Assembly (NCBI RefSeq): GCF_018129025.1
Contig: NZ_JAAEDI010000007.1
Location: 62,001 to 126,000 of the forward strand
Origin: Neoroseomonas terrae
GTDB lineage: Bacteria; Pseudomonadota; Alphaproteobacteria; Acetobacterales; Acetobacteraceae
Direction: 5' to 3'
Length of the DNA stretch: 64,000 nucleotides
In this document: positions 39,701 to 47,031 of the stretch, one piece after another
How positions within the stretch are numbered: position 1 is the first letter of the stretch
How the letters are laid out: each line of letters begins with the position of its first letter
Made by a program: the position numbers and the translations under genes
The notes under the pieces: generated by a model
The model's input: the letters and a program-made list of their open reading frames with translations, nothing else
What the model was told of the DNA's origin: nothing
Database searches by the model: none

Positions 39701-42419
39701 CCTCGGCGAGGTTGGAGTGCACCGACCGCGCCTCGACGAGATCCGTGACAAGCAGATCGTAAGTGATGACGACGATGTTCGCCCCTCCCGTCGGGGCATA
39801 GGAGGCGAGCGCCCCACGCCCCACGGGATCGATCAGTTCCACGATCGCACCCGTCGCCGTCGGCGTCAGGATGTAGGCCAGCGCATTGCCGGCGCCGTCC
39901 GTGACCTGAAGATTCAGCCCCAGCGGAGGAATGACGTAGCCGTCCGGATGGTCGTCTCCCATCCTGATGTCGAAGGCGCCATTGATGCCACGGCCGCGAT
40001 TCTCGATGACGACAGCGAAGGTCACGAGGTCACCGGCATCGACATTGCCGAGATTGCTGTCGATCGGGGTGGCCGCGAGGTTCGTACTGTCGATCGTGCC
40101 GATGAAGCGCACGCCGGCCGAGCCCGGCGCGTTGAAGACTACCGGCGCGACGGCACCGGGGCTGAAGATGCCGGCGGGATTGTCAGTCGCAACAATGCCC
40201 TTGGTGATGCGCAGTTCGGGTTCCGTCAGCGTCACCGTCGTGATTGCCGCGCTCTCGGCGATCACGGTACCCGTCGGCGTCAGTTCCACACCCTGCACGG
40301 TGTTCGTCATGAGCAAACCGTCGCCGAACGGCGCGTCGATCACGCGCACCGTGAACAGCAGGTCGGCGGAGGTCGCCAATGTGCTGCCGGGATACAGGTC
40401 CAGGAACTCGACCGCGAAGCTGTTGTTGGCAGCGTCGATCGTCACAAGTGGCGCTTGGGACAGCACGGCCAGGAAGGCGGCCGCGTCCGGTCCCCATTGA
40501 ATCACGTTCTCGGCGGGGGGCGTAGCGCCCGGCGTGCCGGCGATCGTCGTGCCGAGCCCGGCCACCGTGAAGATCGGCAGCGGCAGGTAGTCGGTCAGGA
40601 TCAGGTCATCGGCGAGCGACTGCGGCAGGTCGTACTTGATGCGGTAGGTGACAAGATCACCGGCACCGATCTCAACGGCGGCACCCGGCACGACCAGCGT
40701 GCCGTTGATCGCATAGACCACCTTCGTGATGGAGCCGGTGGTGATCGTCCCGCCGCTCTGGCTGGTGTCGTCGGGGATGTTGCCAGTGGGCGTGCCGCCG
40801 TCAACCACCTCCGCGCCCACACTCACGCTGTTCGAGATGCTGTCGCCCTGCACGACCGGCTGACCCGTGCCCAGGAAGGTCGAGCCGATGACGGCTTCGT
40901 AGCTGATGCGAAGCACCGTCGCGGAGCCCGCGAACTCGCCCCCTGTCAGCAGGGCGTCCATGGCGCCATTCGCCAGAAGCTGGTCCGAGACCAGGAAGCG
41001 GAAGGTTGTGACGCCCGTCATCGGATCGCGGGTCACCACGATGTTGGGGGCGGTGAAGTTGCCCGATCCGGCCGTCGATCCGCCCTCGAAGACCAACAGC
41101 GTCGCAGAGCCATCCACATAGGACTGCCCATCCGACATCAGGTCGGTCAGCGTCAGCCCCTGGAACTGGAAGTAGTCCGAGATTTGGACATCGATCGTGT
41201 AGCGCAGCGTATCGCCCGGCCCCAAGCCCGGCGCTCCCGCATCGACCTCGATCACCTGTGTCTTCTGCGTCGCGATGCTGCGGGCGATGACCGTGGCCTC
41301 GGGGCCTGGCTCATCGATGGTGATGGTCTGCTGTGCGTCGCGCGTATCGATCGGCGTCCAGTCGACCGTCGCCGTCACGTTGTTCTCGAGGGTTCGCGGC
41401 GCGCCGGTTGCCGGATCGAGCACCGGTGTCCCCGGATCGCCCGGCGCCATGGTCTCGCCGATGTAGAAGGTGATCGTCAGCGTGCCATCGACGCCGGCGA
41501 CACCGACATAGCTGCCGTTCAGCGTCGCCGTCACCGTATGCGCGATCGGATCGTAGCTGGCGGTCCCGGGCAGCCCGGACAGGACGGGCGCGCCGACGAC
41601 GACCAGGCCGTCCGGCAGCAGGTCGGTAAAGGTCGCGTTGGTCAGCGTCTGGCCCGCCGCGATGTCCAGGCTGACGGTGAAGCTCCGCGGGAAGTTCGGG
41701 CCGGTTGTCGTCTCGCCTTCCGGCCCATTGTAGACCTTGTCGAACGTCAGCAGCTTCGGCGTAACGGTGCCGGATGCGGTGGCTCCGAGCACCGGCGCAT
41801 CGGTTGTCGGATTGTCCGTCGCGTCGCGGCCCAGTGCGAACCCGCCGACGGCTGAAACCGGAAGCGGCGTGTCGACGTCCGCGAGATTCGAAACCTGCAC
41901 CGTGACATCGATGGCTGCAGCGGGCTGCGAGGGTACAAACGACCCGAAGGGCAGCCGCATGACGACGAGCTGGTCGCCCGCTGACGCCCCGTAATCCGCC
42001 GCATTCACGACGCGCAGATTGCCCGAAGCATCCTTGGCGAAGGGGTGGGTCGCCTGACCGTTTGCGTCGAATTCGAGCACCGTCGACTGGACCGATTGAC
42101 CCAGATACGTAGCACCCACGAAGGTGACGCCATCATTCTCATTGGGCGACGTGCTGCCCACGCCTGCGCCATCGGCTCCGTTCTGCGGCAGCACCAGGTC
42201 GACATATGGCGCGTAGCCGACATCGCTGCCGCCGCTACCGTCGGGCTGGTTCTGGAAGGTGACGGTAAGATGGGCTTGCTCGCCGACCAACGGCGTGGGG
42301 TCGCTGCTGATCGTCGTGACCGGCTGCGCAGCCAGAAGAACGCGTTCCTCGAGCACATCAAAATGTGAATCTCGTGGTGCCATCCTGGCTATCTCGATCA
42401 GCCCCATGAGCCGAACCAT
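30777..42419 (-). CDS. Giant LEPR-XLL repeat protein (3880 aa), probable exported surface protein
   Basis: A 3880-residue protein. Residues near 20-32 (FDVLEERVLLAAQ) match the LEPR-XLL motif found at the N-terminus of very large exported proteins. There is no classical signal peptide. The body is DUF11/fimbrial-isopeptide-like beta domains. A two-domain unit of about 290-320 residues recurs about nine times: a domain opening SLPETG..FDP..LPDLAIGE..TY, then one opening TGDAGD..TYTVT..H. The C-terminal 300 residues differ: a spacer after PPPSEGSL, a TIPAPTVLSGTAAPGASVTL block, and an Ala-rich end. No RTX nonapeptides and no cysteine were noticed on reading. It is followed at once by TolC, lipoprotein, M50 and HlyD genes, its likely exporter. 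Confidence 0.9.
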   Translation of the reverse strand: MVRLMGLIEIARMAPRDSHFDVLEERVLLAAQPVTTISSDPTPLVGEQAHLTVTFQNQPDGSGGSDVGYAPYVDLVLPQNGADGAGVGSTSPNENDGVTFVGATYLGQSVQSTVLEFDANGQATHPFAKDASGNLRVVNAADYGASAGDQLVVMRLPFGSFVPSQPAAAIDVTVQVSNLADVDTPLPVSAVGGFALGRDATDNPTTDAPVLGATASGTVTPKLLTFDKVYNGPEGETTTGPNFPRSFTVSLDIAAGQTLTNATFTDLLPDGLVVVGAPVLSGLPGTASYDPIAHTVTATLNGSYVGVAGVDGTLTITFYIGETMAPGDPGTPVLDPATGAPRTLENNVTATVDWTPIDTRDAQQTITIDEPGPEATVIARSIATQKTQVIEVDAGAPGLGPGDTLRYTIDVQISDYFQFQGLTLTDLMSDGQSYVDGSATLLVFEGGSTAGSGNFTAPNIVVTRDPMTGVTTFRFLVSDQLLANGAMDALLTGGEFAGSATVLRISYEAVIGSTFLGTGQPVVQGDSISNSVSVGAEVVDGGTPTGNIPDDTSQSGGTITTGSITKVVYAINGTLVVPGAAVEIGAGDLVTYRIKYDLPQSLADDLILTDYLPLPIFTVAGLGTTIAGTPGATPPAENVIQWGPDAAAFLAVLSQAPLVTIDAANNSFAVEFLDLYPGSTLATSADLLFTVRVIDAPFGDGLLMTNTVQGVELTPTGTVIAESAAITTVTLTEPELRITKGIVATDNPAGIFSPGAVAPVVFNAPGSAGVRFIGTIDSTNLAATPIDSNLGNVDAGDLVTFAVVIENRGRGINGAFDIRMGDDHPDGYVIPPLGLNLQVTDGAGNALAYILTPTATGAIVELIDPVGRGALASYAPTGGANIVVITYDLLVTDLVEARSVHSNLAEVENYAAVEGGVDRVPTTTEQTTDTAETLISDPTMDKQIVDTSLPQTGSSADNPAFPDLNIGETITFDLTVTLQEGRLQGFIVEDRLPVSPGRLDYVTAQLVSIGSNLFAADGSGAVIGALGPPTIDVIGNVIRFTFADDVINVPDNVVSSGDRIVLRVTAVAADVPGNAPGVDLVNTAALMFTASGQVVTITDTATAEIVGPAFILTKDADRDFVQGNDIVTYTVTYAPIASNTAGPVFDAILTDPLLPGLLTLVSGSAFIVTGPAGGATISEAGGVITVTAPVIMPGETVVITYQALVSPTVLAGSILPNTASGRADSFPGTNPLGVEREFTQSATATVQVPGPGIAKTVVAADTSLPETGSDRFDSSRPDLAIGEVVTYRIVVTLPEAVTQFVTFADYLPLPFGAATDGLFEFLDAQLVRTGSNITISNPGALTPVDRNGDGIADGVEWSVGTATNAADGIFDARDQLEFTVTARVRDDPSNRVGNAPINTSTVTFDTGGVITSVSDTAQVDIVEPNMAIDKTASAVGGDGGDRIDYTVVARVPSFQDGPAYDVVLTDTVPEGMEIDPSSLTFIGATLPGATLAYNVLTRQIVVTVPVMTYEGGAVSFAYSTIVANTVRPDQILVNTASVIFDSHPGDPGTIYQRDYGPVQDSENFIVSRPVLTKAISGTDIASTRILELARLTEDVAVGETVTYLISVAMPEVTTNLVLTDILPIAMGANPIAGDMEWISSRIVSIGANLRFGPGGPSIGDVGVVSDTNGDGLLDTIIWNLGFVTNLADNAVTSADILVFEVEGRVVNRPSNAPGDQLTNSALLEYTRAADPNGLLTASASVEIVSPELTIDKAADIATGDAGDIVTYTVTITHDQLSTSDGYNLVLTDTLAPGLQLVAGSVTATLANSLGTFSIRVGNGVGDMRVEVALSQLSEALALADGVLTVTYQARLTDSVRHDDVLTNTASLTWQSAPLGFPEARPDSATDTATVTVVLAEAIEKTVVDTSLPETTSAYFDPSLPDLAIGETVTYEIRLTLGEGTQKVLVADALPAGLDFVSGSVVSIGSGISNTSIGVGAIPVLSGGQVTFDFGAGVVNTGNNIADDGVIVMRVVARVLPGVNVAGDVLTNQATFTTDTRSFAASTDVEVVAPEVTITKTASITTGDAGDLVTFTVTLMQTTNATAPLYDLTVADTLPAGYVLVAGSATASRGTVGESGNTVTLTLNGAALLPADDPTTAGIDESAVTITYSVRLADTVQPGQVITNTAVYLGATAPGGGPTTETLTDQASAIVTVAMPVAIDKQIVATSLPETGTGQFDPTLTDLAQGESVTYRIVATLSEGTQTLLIEDLLPGELELVSAAVTAVGAGLPPGLTGIANSGTGQQLRFDFGTVVNTGNNNTADGTVTIEVVARVRDASPIAAGTVLTNAAQVTIASPDNPAAPGGTQTATDSTSAEIVAPEVTIVKSVDQLTGDAGDRFTYTVTVQHAAGSSSAAYDLVVEDVLDAVFVPVSVSSSAGTATISGNVIRVTLPSFLTTDAPVVVTYVVAFRDTVQPGQVVGNTATLDFDSSAGTGGIPGSGQASAQDVTGVFTLDLSKAIIATSLPETGMSQFDPALTDLAVGETVTYQIVATLAEGTQTLVVSDTLPAGLELLSAAVTGVGAGLPGSLASIANTGTGQGILFDFGTVVNTGNNIGGDGTVTITVVARVLDIAGNQAGTVMTNAAQAVVTAPDDPQRPGGTLTDDAATSAEIVEPELVIDKTAPPGFVAAGETILYTVTLTHQPGSTSAAYDVVLQDLLADPYLDLVAGSVTTNLGTIVLGNGAGDSVVRVEVPVLALGQTVTVTFTARVAADAPGGVTLTNTVTDTFDSNAGAGGRPDGGQDSTQTPGAPSLVKQIVATSNPDTGTGQFNPVLPDLAIGETLTYRLTITLPQGTTENLVLADLLPASLQPLAARLVSVGSGLTAGAPLITINGQSIALAFGTVVNGSGDTVGAEDQITIEIDAQVIDASGISAGDTIINDGGATFTIGGRDGTLQVTAPAELVEPVLDIVKQVDVTSGDAGDLFTYTVTITHDATSTAAAYDLLLTDTLDARFVPVSVTASVGTAEILGNQIRLTVPRLLVADAPITLTYVVRFTDAVEQGQVIGNTAQLGWDSKPGTGGRPDAGQASAPDLTVVFNPTLTKEIVATSLPQTGSDRFDPTLPDLEIGEVVTYELVVTLSEGTQNLLVTDRVPGGLLAAPFTAFVVSTGAGISAGAGGTLTPSAIFAGDPVAGQTITFDFGTIVNSGDNVTNAGDQIVIRISAVVIDVPLNVNGRQVINAAQAIDFSPSNPGAPGGTITLDASAAAEIVVPRFLLDKTVDHVTGDAGDVFTYTLTVSPAAGTDAPAYDLLIEDALSPFLVVVPGSLTSSAGTATIFGNMIRVEVPVMLPDAAPIIITYRAAFADAIQPGQIVPNVATLDYASAPNLAARNFGDDAEASVRAEFVLGLTKDIVATSLPETGTAYFDPTLPDVAAGETVTFHITATLSEGTQRLVITDTLPPGLIAESARLVGLGAGIAAGAPVITITDGRVVFDFGIVVNSGDNIAGDQIVVEIVARLNATPPAGTVLTNGAVADVTAPADPTVPGGRLTASDTASAEAVAAVLTIDKQVTPTTVSLGEPITYALILSHAPNSTAPAYEVVVQDPLSDASLKLVAGSVVTSAGTVIIGNGAGDSTIVVSLPLLMPGQVLTITFQARAVGVPVPDGIAPNTSTFSSTSAPGVVPAGFLRPDSGQDSAQVQIVSSSPPPSEGSLFADFEDAFRRIARNTIPAPTVLSGTAAPGASVTLGLINAFGEQITIVGVMADTGGNWIANPVPSGPGARAEDPSLSGLATLAGRTSQPAGASSLPALASYSSTPSANTAPFTVIAGEAPAAFDTRSGMDRLHLTFGGVVQAGGVFVGAQSSQGAVAAAAAIGAPQLTAPNSLAWNRFALDFAAATAAASVVGR
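31650..39610 (-). repeat. Nine-fold long repeat within the giant gene
   Basis: The segment encoding the [ST]-LPxTG-containing domain opening recurs near 32235, 33151, 34021, 34909, 35791, 36691, 37660, 38620 and 39565, a period of about 870-970 bp. Copies near 32.2-36.7 kb are closest to each other at DNA level (shared words such as GTCTCGGGCAGCGA); those near 37.7 and 39.6 kb are more diverged. Such repeats allow unequal recombination and are a risk for assembly. Confidence 0.85.
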
Positions 42420-42541
42420 TTCCAGCGCGGATCAAGACATAACAGGACGAAGCATGTACTCGCAACGGTTGTGCTGAAAGCGCCGCGAATCACCATCCGT
42501 CCCTTCATCACTGTGGCATGAAAGGCACGCGCAGGAAGCCG
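42420..42541 (-). promoter_or_regulatory. Intergenic gap before the giant gene
   Basis: This 122-bp gap is the only break over 100 bp in the minus-strand run from 52946 to 23867. The giant gene could have a second promoter here. I see no hairpin terminator and no strong ribosome site before the ATG at 42419; later in-frame ATGs at 42407 and 42383 are possible starts. Confidence 0.4.
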
Positions 42542-43129
42542 CTATGGGATGGACCTCTTCGCGAGTTCGGTGCTGGACCCGTCTTGCGCGGCCTCCAGAA
42601 GCGTATTCAAGCCAAGACCCCAGGACGAGATCGCCTTCAGGAACGGGAGCAAGGGTATGTCGAGGAGCTTTACCCGGTCGGGGGTGAAGATGTAGAGCGC
42701 CCCGGACATCGGCGCCGGGGCGCCAGGGACGAACACGAGAAGGCGTCCATCGGCAAACTCGTCCATCACCAGCGCTGGGCACTCGCCATCCTCAATCTTC
42801 GCGAGCGCCGGCCGCACGGCACGACCGCCCATCGGCGCTTCGCTGGCGAAGGCCTTCACCAGGCGATAGCCGGGCACCCGCTCGAACAGCATCGCTTCCA
42901 GCACACGGCGGGCGCGACGCCCGGTGGCCGATTGCACGACCAGCCCGATCAGGAGGCACAGCAGCACCAGCATAACCACCGCGACGATTGCCGGGTGGAC
43001 ATAGGTGCCGGCGAGAGGATCCGCGGCCTCCTGCAGCCGGTGAACGATGCCCAGGACGAGCAGCGCGATGGCACCGATCGGCAGAACCACCATCGCTCCA
43101 TCAATGAACGCGCGTCGTAAGTTCTTCAT
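42542..43129 (-). CDS. DUF502 family membrane protein
   Basis: A 195-residue protein with two N-terminal membrane helices (8-29, 46-67) followed by a soluble domain with LFERVPGYRLVKAF and LLVFVPGAPAPMSGALYIF, both hallmarks of DUF502. Function unknown. It overlaps the HAD gene by 4 bp (ATGA) and is the last gene before the giant gene. Its membrane placement would suit a role beside the export or chaperone complex (inference). Confidence 0.88.
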   Translation of the reverse strand: MKNLRRAFIDGAMVVLPIGAIALLVLGIVHRLQEAADPLAGTYVHPAIVAVVMLVLLCLLIGLVVQSATGRRARRVLEAMLFERVPGYRLVKAFASEAPMGGRAVRPALAKIEDGECPALVMDEFADGRLLVFVPGAPAPMSGALYIFTPDRVKLLDIPLLPFLKAISSWGLGLNTLLEAAQDGSSTELAKRSIP

Positions 43130-44118
43130 GACGGGAACACCTGCGACCAGTCATCCCTCATCGAGAGCACGTGCCAACCGCGGCGCGCCGCATCGTTCAA
43201 ACCGCGATCCAGCCGACCGACATTCGACTGCCGGTCATAGGCATACTCGCGCTCCGCATCGTCATGGTGGACGATCATGCCCAACCGCCGCCCTGACCCT
43301 TCGGTGATGTACTGCAACATCTCGTAGTCGCCGTCCGAGTTGCCGAAGGCAGCCTGCGGCAGCGTACCGAGGAAGCGCGAGATGCCGACCGGCTTGCCCG
43401 GCCCGTCATCATTCAGGTCGAGCTCGGGCAGGCGTACCAGGCGACCGTTCTCGAAGCGCATCTGCAGCGTCGTGCCGACCACATTTGCCGGCGGGATGCC
43501 GTAGGTGCGTCCCGTCCATGGCCGCATGAACTCGACCGTGCCGCCCGAGCAGATGCAGGTACGGAAACCGCGCGCGCGGAACAGCGACAGCACTTCCAGC
43601 ATCGGTTGGTACACCAGCTGGGTATAGGGTCGGTCGAAGCGCGGGTGTCGGGCCTGCCTCAACCAGTCCTCGACCAGCACGTGGAACTCGTCAGGTGACA
43701 TGCCGGCGTGGGTGACGCGGATGATCTCCAGCATCCCGCGCGTGCCCGCGCGCGCGATGCCGTCACGGTCGCCAGCCAGCACGCTGCGGAACGGCTCCTG
43801 CGCTTGCCATTCGGGGTGTTGCGGCGCGAGGGCCCGCACACGATCCAGTGCAAAGACGACCTGGGTGTAGAGAGGCTGTTCGACCCACAGCGTGCCGTCA
43901 TTGTCGAATATCGCGAGCCGCTCGGCCTGCGGCACGAATGCCGGGCTGCCTTCTGTCGTTGTCGCTGCCAGAAAGTCGAGGATGGCGGTCCGTCGCGGTG
44001 AATCGCGCCAGGATGGCAAGGGATCGGTGCCGGTCTGCGACAGCGCCGCGCGCGTCGACAATGCTGCGAGCAGCAAGCCGCCGAGGCTGCGACGTGCCAG
44101 GGCGAATGCGTCATTCAT
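43126..44118 (-). CDS. HAD-superfamily phosphatase, exported
   Basis: A 330-residue protein with an N-terminal leader (ARRSLGGLLLAALSTRAALSQ, possibly Tat) suggesting a periplasmic location. HAD motif I is IFDNDGT with Asp72 and Asp74, and motif IV is FGNSDGDYEM near residue 270; motif II lies around CICSGGT. It resembles phosphoserine-phosphatase-like acid phosphatases. I start at the ATG at 44118; the frame is open to 44448 only as a shadow of the BatD gene. It lies 19 bp after BatD and overlaps DUF502. Substrate unknown, perhaps a phosphorylated surface component. Confidence 0.86.
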   Translation of the reverse strand: MNDAFALARRSLGGLLLAALSTRAALSQTGTDPLPSWRDSPRRTAILDFLAATTTEGSPAFVPQAERLAIFDNDGTLWVEQPLYTQVVFALDRVRALAPQHPEWQAQEPFRSVLAGDRDGIARAGTRGMLEIIRVTHAGMSPDEFHVLVEDWLRQARHPRFDRPYTQLVYQPMLEVLSLFRARGFRTCICSGGTVEFMRPWTGRTYGIPPANVVGTTLQMRFENGRLVRLPELDLNDDGPGKPVGISRFLGTLPQAAFGNSDGDYEMLQYITEGSGRRLGMIVHHDDAEREYAYDRQSNVGRLDRGLNDAARRGWHVLSMRDDWSQVFPS

Positions 44119-44137
44119 GGCGTGTCTGCCTTCGTTC

Positions 44138-45517
44138 TCATCGAAGCCTCGGGGGTGCGCCGAAGCGTAGGGCGGGATTGAGCGGCGGCAAGTCCCGGCT
44201 GGCATCGGCGATGCGCCGGGTGTGGCGGGCATGTTCGACCCGGCGCGCCGCGCGCAGCAGCGCGGCACCCTGCCAGTCGGGCGCCTCCCCGGTGGAGAGG
44301 AAATGCCGCTCCAGCCCTGCCGCCTCACGCGCCAGGTCCGGCACGTCAGCGCGCGCGGCCAGCGCCGCGATCGTCTGTTCGCCGCCTCGCTGGTGGTGGC
44401 TGTCGGCCCACCGGTACAGCGCCCGCAGCGCCCCCCGCGCATCGCCACGGCCGCAGGCGCGGGCCAGGTCGCGCAGAGGCGATGCCACGCGATGCGTCAG
44501 CCGCCACCACAAGCCGAACGTGCCGGCAACCAGGAACGCCAGGAGGAGCATGCCGGCGGCAATGCGGCGCCAGGCGAGCACGGGATGGACGGGCGCGCCG
44601 TCCGTAGCCGTTGCGGGCACGACATCGAGATGCATCGGATCCACCGCGACTTGGCGCGTGCGGCCACTGCGCGGATCGAACCAACTGACCGCGAAGCCCG
44701 GCAACACCAGCGGACCGGGCCGCTGCGGCACGAAGGCGGCCCGTTCGCTGCGCAGGGCGTGGAGCACGCCACGGTCGCTGCGGTCCTGCAGCACGGGCGG
44801 GTCGGGATAGACCCGCACCCCTTCCGGCTGACCCCAGATCGCCGGCGGCAGCAGCATCGAGCCGGTGTCGTCGGCTTCCATGCGCAAGGTCCGAACGACC
44901 GCTTGGCCGACCTGTATCTGCGTCACGCTGCCCTCGGTCGCGGCCGCCATGCGAAAGGACGGCGCGACGATGAGCCGCCGCACATCCGGGACGTTCGGCG
45001 GTATGCGCACCTCGAGCGGTGCCGGGTTCGCGGTCGCCTCGGCCTCCACCGGCTGTCCATCCGGGCCGCCGACGCGAACCGCCATAGACAGCGGCGCGAG
45101 CACGAGGCTGCCGGTCTCGGCGGGAAAGATCGAGTAGCTACGCTCGATGGCGGCGTAGCTCTGGCCGTCGATGCGCTCGGTTCCGGGAACCGTCTGCACC
45201 TCTGGCAACGCGATGATGCGGCCCTGCGCGGCGGTGAGGTCGGGCCATGGCGGCGGCTCGACGAAGCGCACCGGCGTCATCGCCGTGACCGTCACGATGA
45301 CGCGTTGCCCGACCCAGACCGGACCCGGCGGCGACACCGAGACGCGGAGCAGGAGCGGCGCTTGCTGCCGTGGCTGCGCCGCGGGTGGTGTCGGGGCCGC
45401 TTCCGTGCCCGTCCGGGTCGGGCCAGCGTCCTGCATCCAAGGCGGAGCGGGCGTCCGGTCCTGCGCATCGGCTGGCGCGGCAAGCAGCAGGCCGACGAGG
45501 ATGAGACGACGCCTCAT
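44138..45517 (-). CDS. BatD-like protein
   Basis: A 459-residue protein with a signal peptide (MRRRLILVGLLLAAPADAQ), two or three Ig-like beta domains as in BatD (SVSPPGPVWVGQRVIVTV near 55), one membrane helix near residues 325-346 (GMLLLAFLVAGTFGLWW), and a cytoplasmic helical tail. I choose the ATG at 45517, which overlaps the stop of the VWA-TPR gene by 4 bp. In known Bat operons BatD works with BatA/B and MoxR in the envelope, though its biochemical role is unsettled. Confidence 0.82.
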   Translation of the reverse strand: MRRRLILVGLLLAAPADAQDRTPAPPWMQDAGPTRTGTEAAPTPPAAQPRQQAPLLLRVSVSPPGPVWVGQRVIVTVTAMTPVRFVEPPPWPDLTAAQGRIIALPEVQTVPGTERIDGQSYAAIERSYSIFPAETGSLVLAPLSMAVRVGGPDGQPVEAEATANPAPLEVRIPPNVPDVRRLIVAPSFRMAAATEGSVTQIQVGQAVVRTLRMEADDTGSMLLPPAIWGQPEGVRVYPDPPVLQDRSDRGVLHALRSERAAFVPQRPGPLVLPGFAVSWFDPRSGRTRQVAVDPMHLDVVPATATDGAPVHPVLAWRRIAAGMLLLAFLVAGTFGLWWRLTHRVASPLRDLARACGRGDARGALRALYRWADSHHQRGGEQTIAALAARADVPDLAREAAGLERHFLSTGEAPDWQGAALLRAARRVEHARHTRRIADASRDLPPLNPALRFGAPPRLR

Positions 45518-47031
45518 TGGCCCGCGGCCTGGCGCGCGAAGCGCTGGCGCAGGAAATCCGCGGGCGTGCCGCCGACGCGGCGCATCCACATGGATTGGAT
45601 GTCCGCATCCGACAGGCCGCCCTGTTCCGCCCCCTGCTGGTGTTCCTGCTGCTGCGGGTTCGGCGGGCGTGGCTGGTCCTGGACGATCTGGTCGGGGTCC
45701 GGCGGCCGCTCATCCGGGTCGTTGGTCTGGTTTGCCTCCCGCTGCGCCTCCGCCGCCTGCTGCTGGAGCTGAAATGCTGCCGCGACAGCGCGGTTATCGG
45801 TCGCCTCGGCAAAACCGGGGCGAAGCTGCAGGGCACGGTCATAGGCCGGGATGGCGTCGTTCCAGCCCTGTGGGCGCATCATCAGCGCATTGCCGCGGTC
45901 GTAGGCCGCCTCGGCGGTGCCTGCCTGGGCAAAGGCATTGGCCGCACCCTCGTAGTCGCCGGCCGCATAGAGCGCGGCACCGCGCCGTACCGGGTCGGTG
46001 AACAGGGCGGCGGCGCGCGCCGGTTCGCCGCGGTTCATCAGCAGTTGCGCGCGCTGGTCCGACGTCAGCCACAACCGCCAGAACCAGCCAAGGTCGCCCT
46101 CCCCCGCCGCCATCGCAGGACGGCCGCCGAGCGCCAGCATCACCAGAACGACCGCGAGGAAACCACGCCGCGCGAACAGCCCCGCCACAGGCACCAGCAG
46201 CAGCGCCACCCATGGTCCCGCATCGCGCCAGCGCATCGCCGGGTCGTCGGTCGGCGCGAGCGCGAAATGCCGCTGCGCGCGCGCGACGATGGCATTCACG
46301 TCGGCCGCATCCGGCGTGGGCTCCACGACCCCCGCGCCCGGCGCGCCATCGAAGGGGCCATCGCCCGTGGCCAGGACCAGCACGCCATGGCGGCTGCCCT
46401 GCGCCGCCTGGCGGAAGGCGGCAGCCTCGGTGGCCGGTATGCCGGGGGTTACGAAAACGACAGTGCCCGCGCCTGGCTCGTCGGCCAGCATGGCGAAGGC
46501 GGAATTCCGCGCCTCGGCCGCCGCGCTCCCGTCGCGCGGCATCACCTGGGGCGACAACGCATCGAGATAGCTCTCGATCAGCCCCGGATCGTCGGTGGGC
46601 GGCAAGGCGGGATGGGCGCTGCCAGCATAGGCGATGAGCCCGGTTCGCGCGCCCGCCCGCGCGGCCACGAGGTCGCGTATCTTGCGCTTGCCGGCCGCCA
46701 GCGCCGGTTCGCCCGCCCGTGACAGATCCAGCGCCACAACCATCGGCGCGCGGTCGGTGACGAAAGGATTGGGCTCGCGCCGCCAGCTCGGCCCTGCGAG
46801 CGCGATCGCGAGCAGGGGGAACAGGATGGCCGCGACCACCGCCGGACGCAGTCGCGCGCGCGTTCCATCCGCGATCAGCAGAGCGTCCAGTAGATGGGGC
46901 GCAACCACGCCGCGCCAGCCGCCGGCATCGCGCTGCCGCGCGCGTTCCAGCATCAACGCCGCCGGCGCCGCCAGCACCAGCAGCAGCCACCAGGGCCGCA
47001 GGAAATGGAAGGCGGCGAGCGCGTCGGTCAT
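45514..47031 (-). CDS. BatB/BatC-like VWA-TPR membrane protein with degenerate MIDAS
   Basis: A 505-residue protein. Two N-terminal helices (10-28, 63-80) flank a short loop as in BatA/BatB. A VWA domain follows (about 95-275), and a third helix lies near 285-305. TPR-like repeats (about 330-430: AALYAAGDYEGAANAFAQAG, DAIPAYDRALQLRPGF) precede a Gln/Pro/Asp-rich tail. The metal site reads DLSRA (102-106) instead of DxSxS, so metal binding is probably impaired. The fusion joins what are BatB and BatC in other genomes. The start at 47031 overlaps the BatA gene by 4 bp. Confidence 0.86.
   Translation of the reverse strand: MTDALAAFHFLRPWWLLLVLAAPAALMLERARQRDAGGWRGVVAPHLLDALLIADGTRARLRPAVVAAILFPLLAIALAGPSWRREPNPFVTDRAPMVVALDLSRAGEPALAAGKRKIRDLVAARAGARTGLIAYAGSAHPALPPTDDPGLIESYLDALSPQVMPRDGSAAAEARNSAFAMLADEPGAGTVVFVTPGIPATEAAAFRQAAQGSRHGVLVLATGDGPFDGAPGAGVVEPTPDAADVNAIVARAQRHFALAPTDDPAMRWRDAGPWVALLLVPVAGLFARRGFLAVVLVMLALGGRPAMAAGEGDLGWFWRLWLTSDQRAQLLMNRGEPARAAALFTDPVRRGAALYAAGDYEGAANAFAQAGTAEAAYDRGNALMMRPQGWNDAIPAYDRALQLRPGFAEATDNRAVAAAFQLQQQAAEAQREANQTNDPDERPPDPDQIVQDQPRPPNPQQQEHQQGAEQGGLSDADIQSMWMRRVGGTPADFLRQRFARQAAGQ

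Noticed and set aside
30777-42419. RTX-type T1SS adhesin
   Set aside because: I see no glycine-rich calcium-binding nonapeptides near the C-terminus; the body is DUF11/isopeptide-like.
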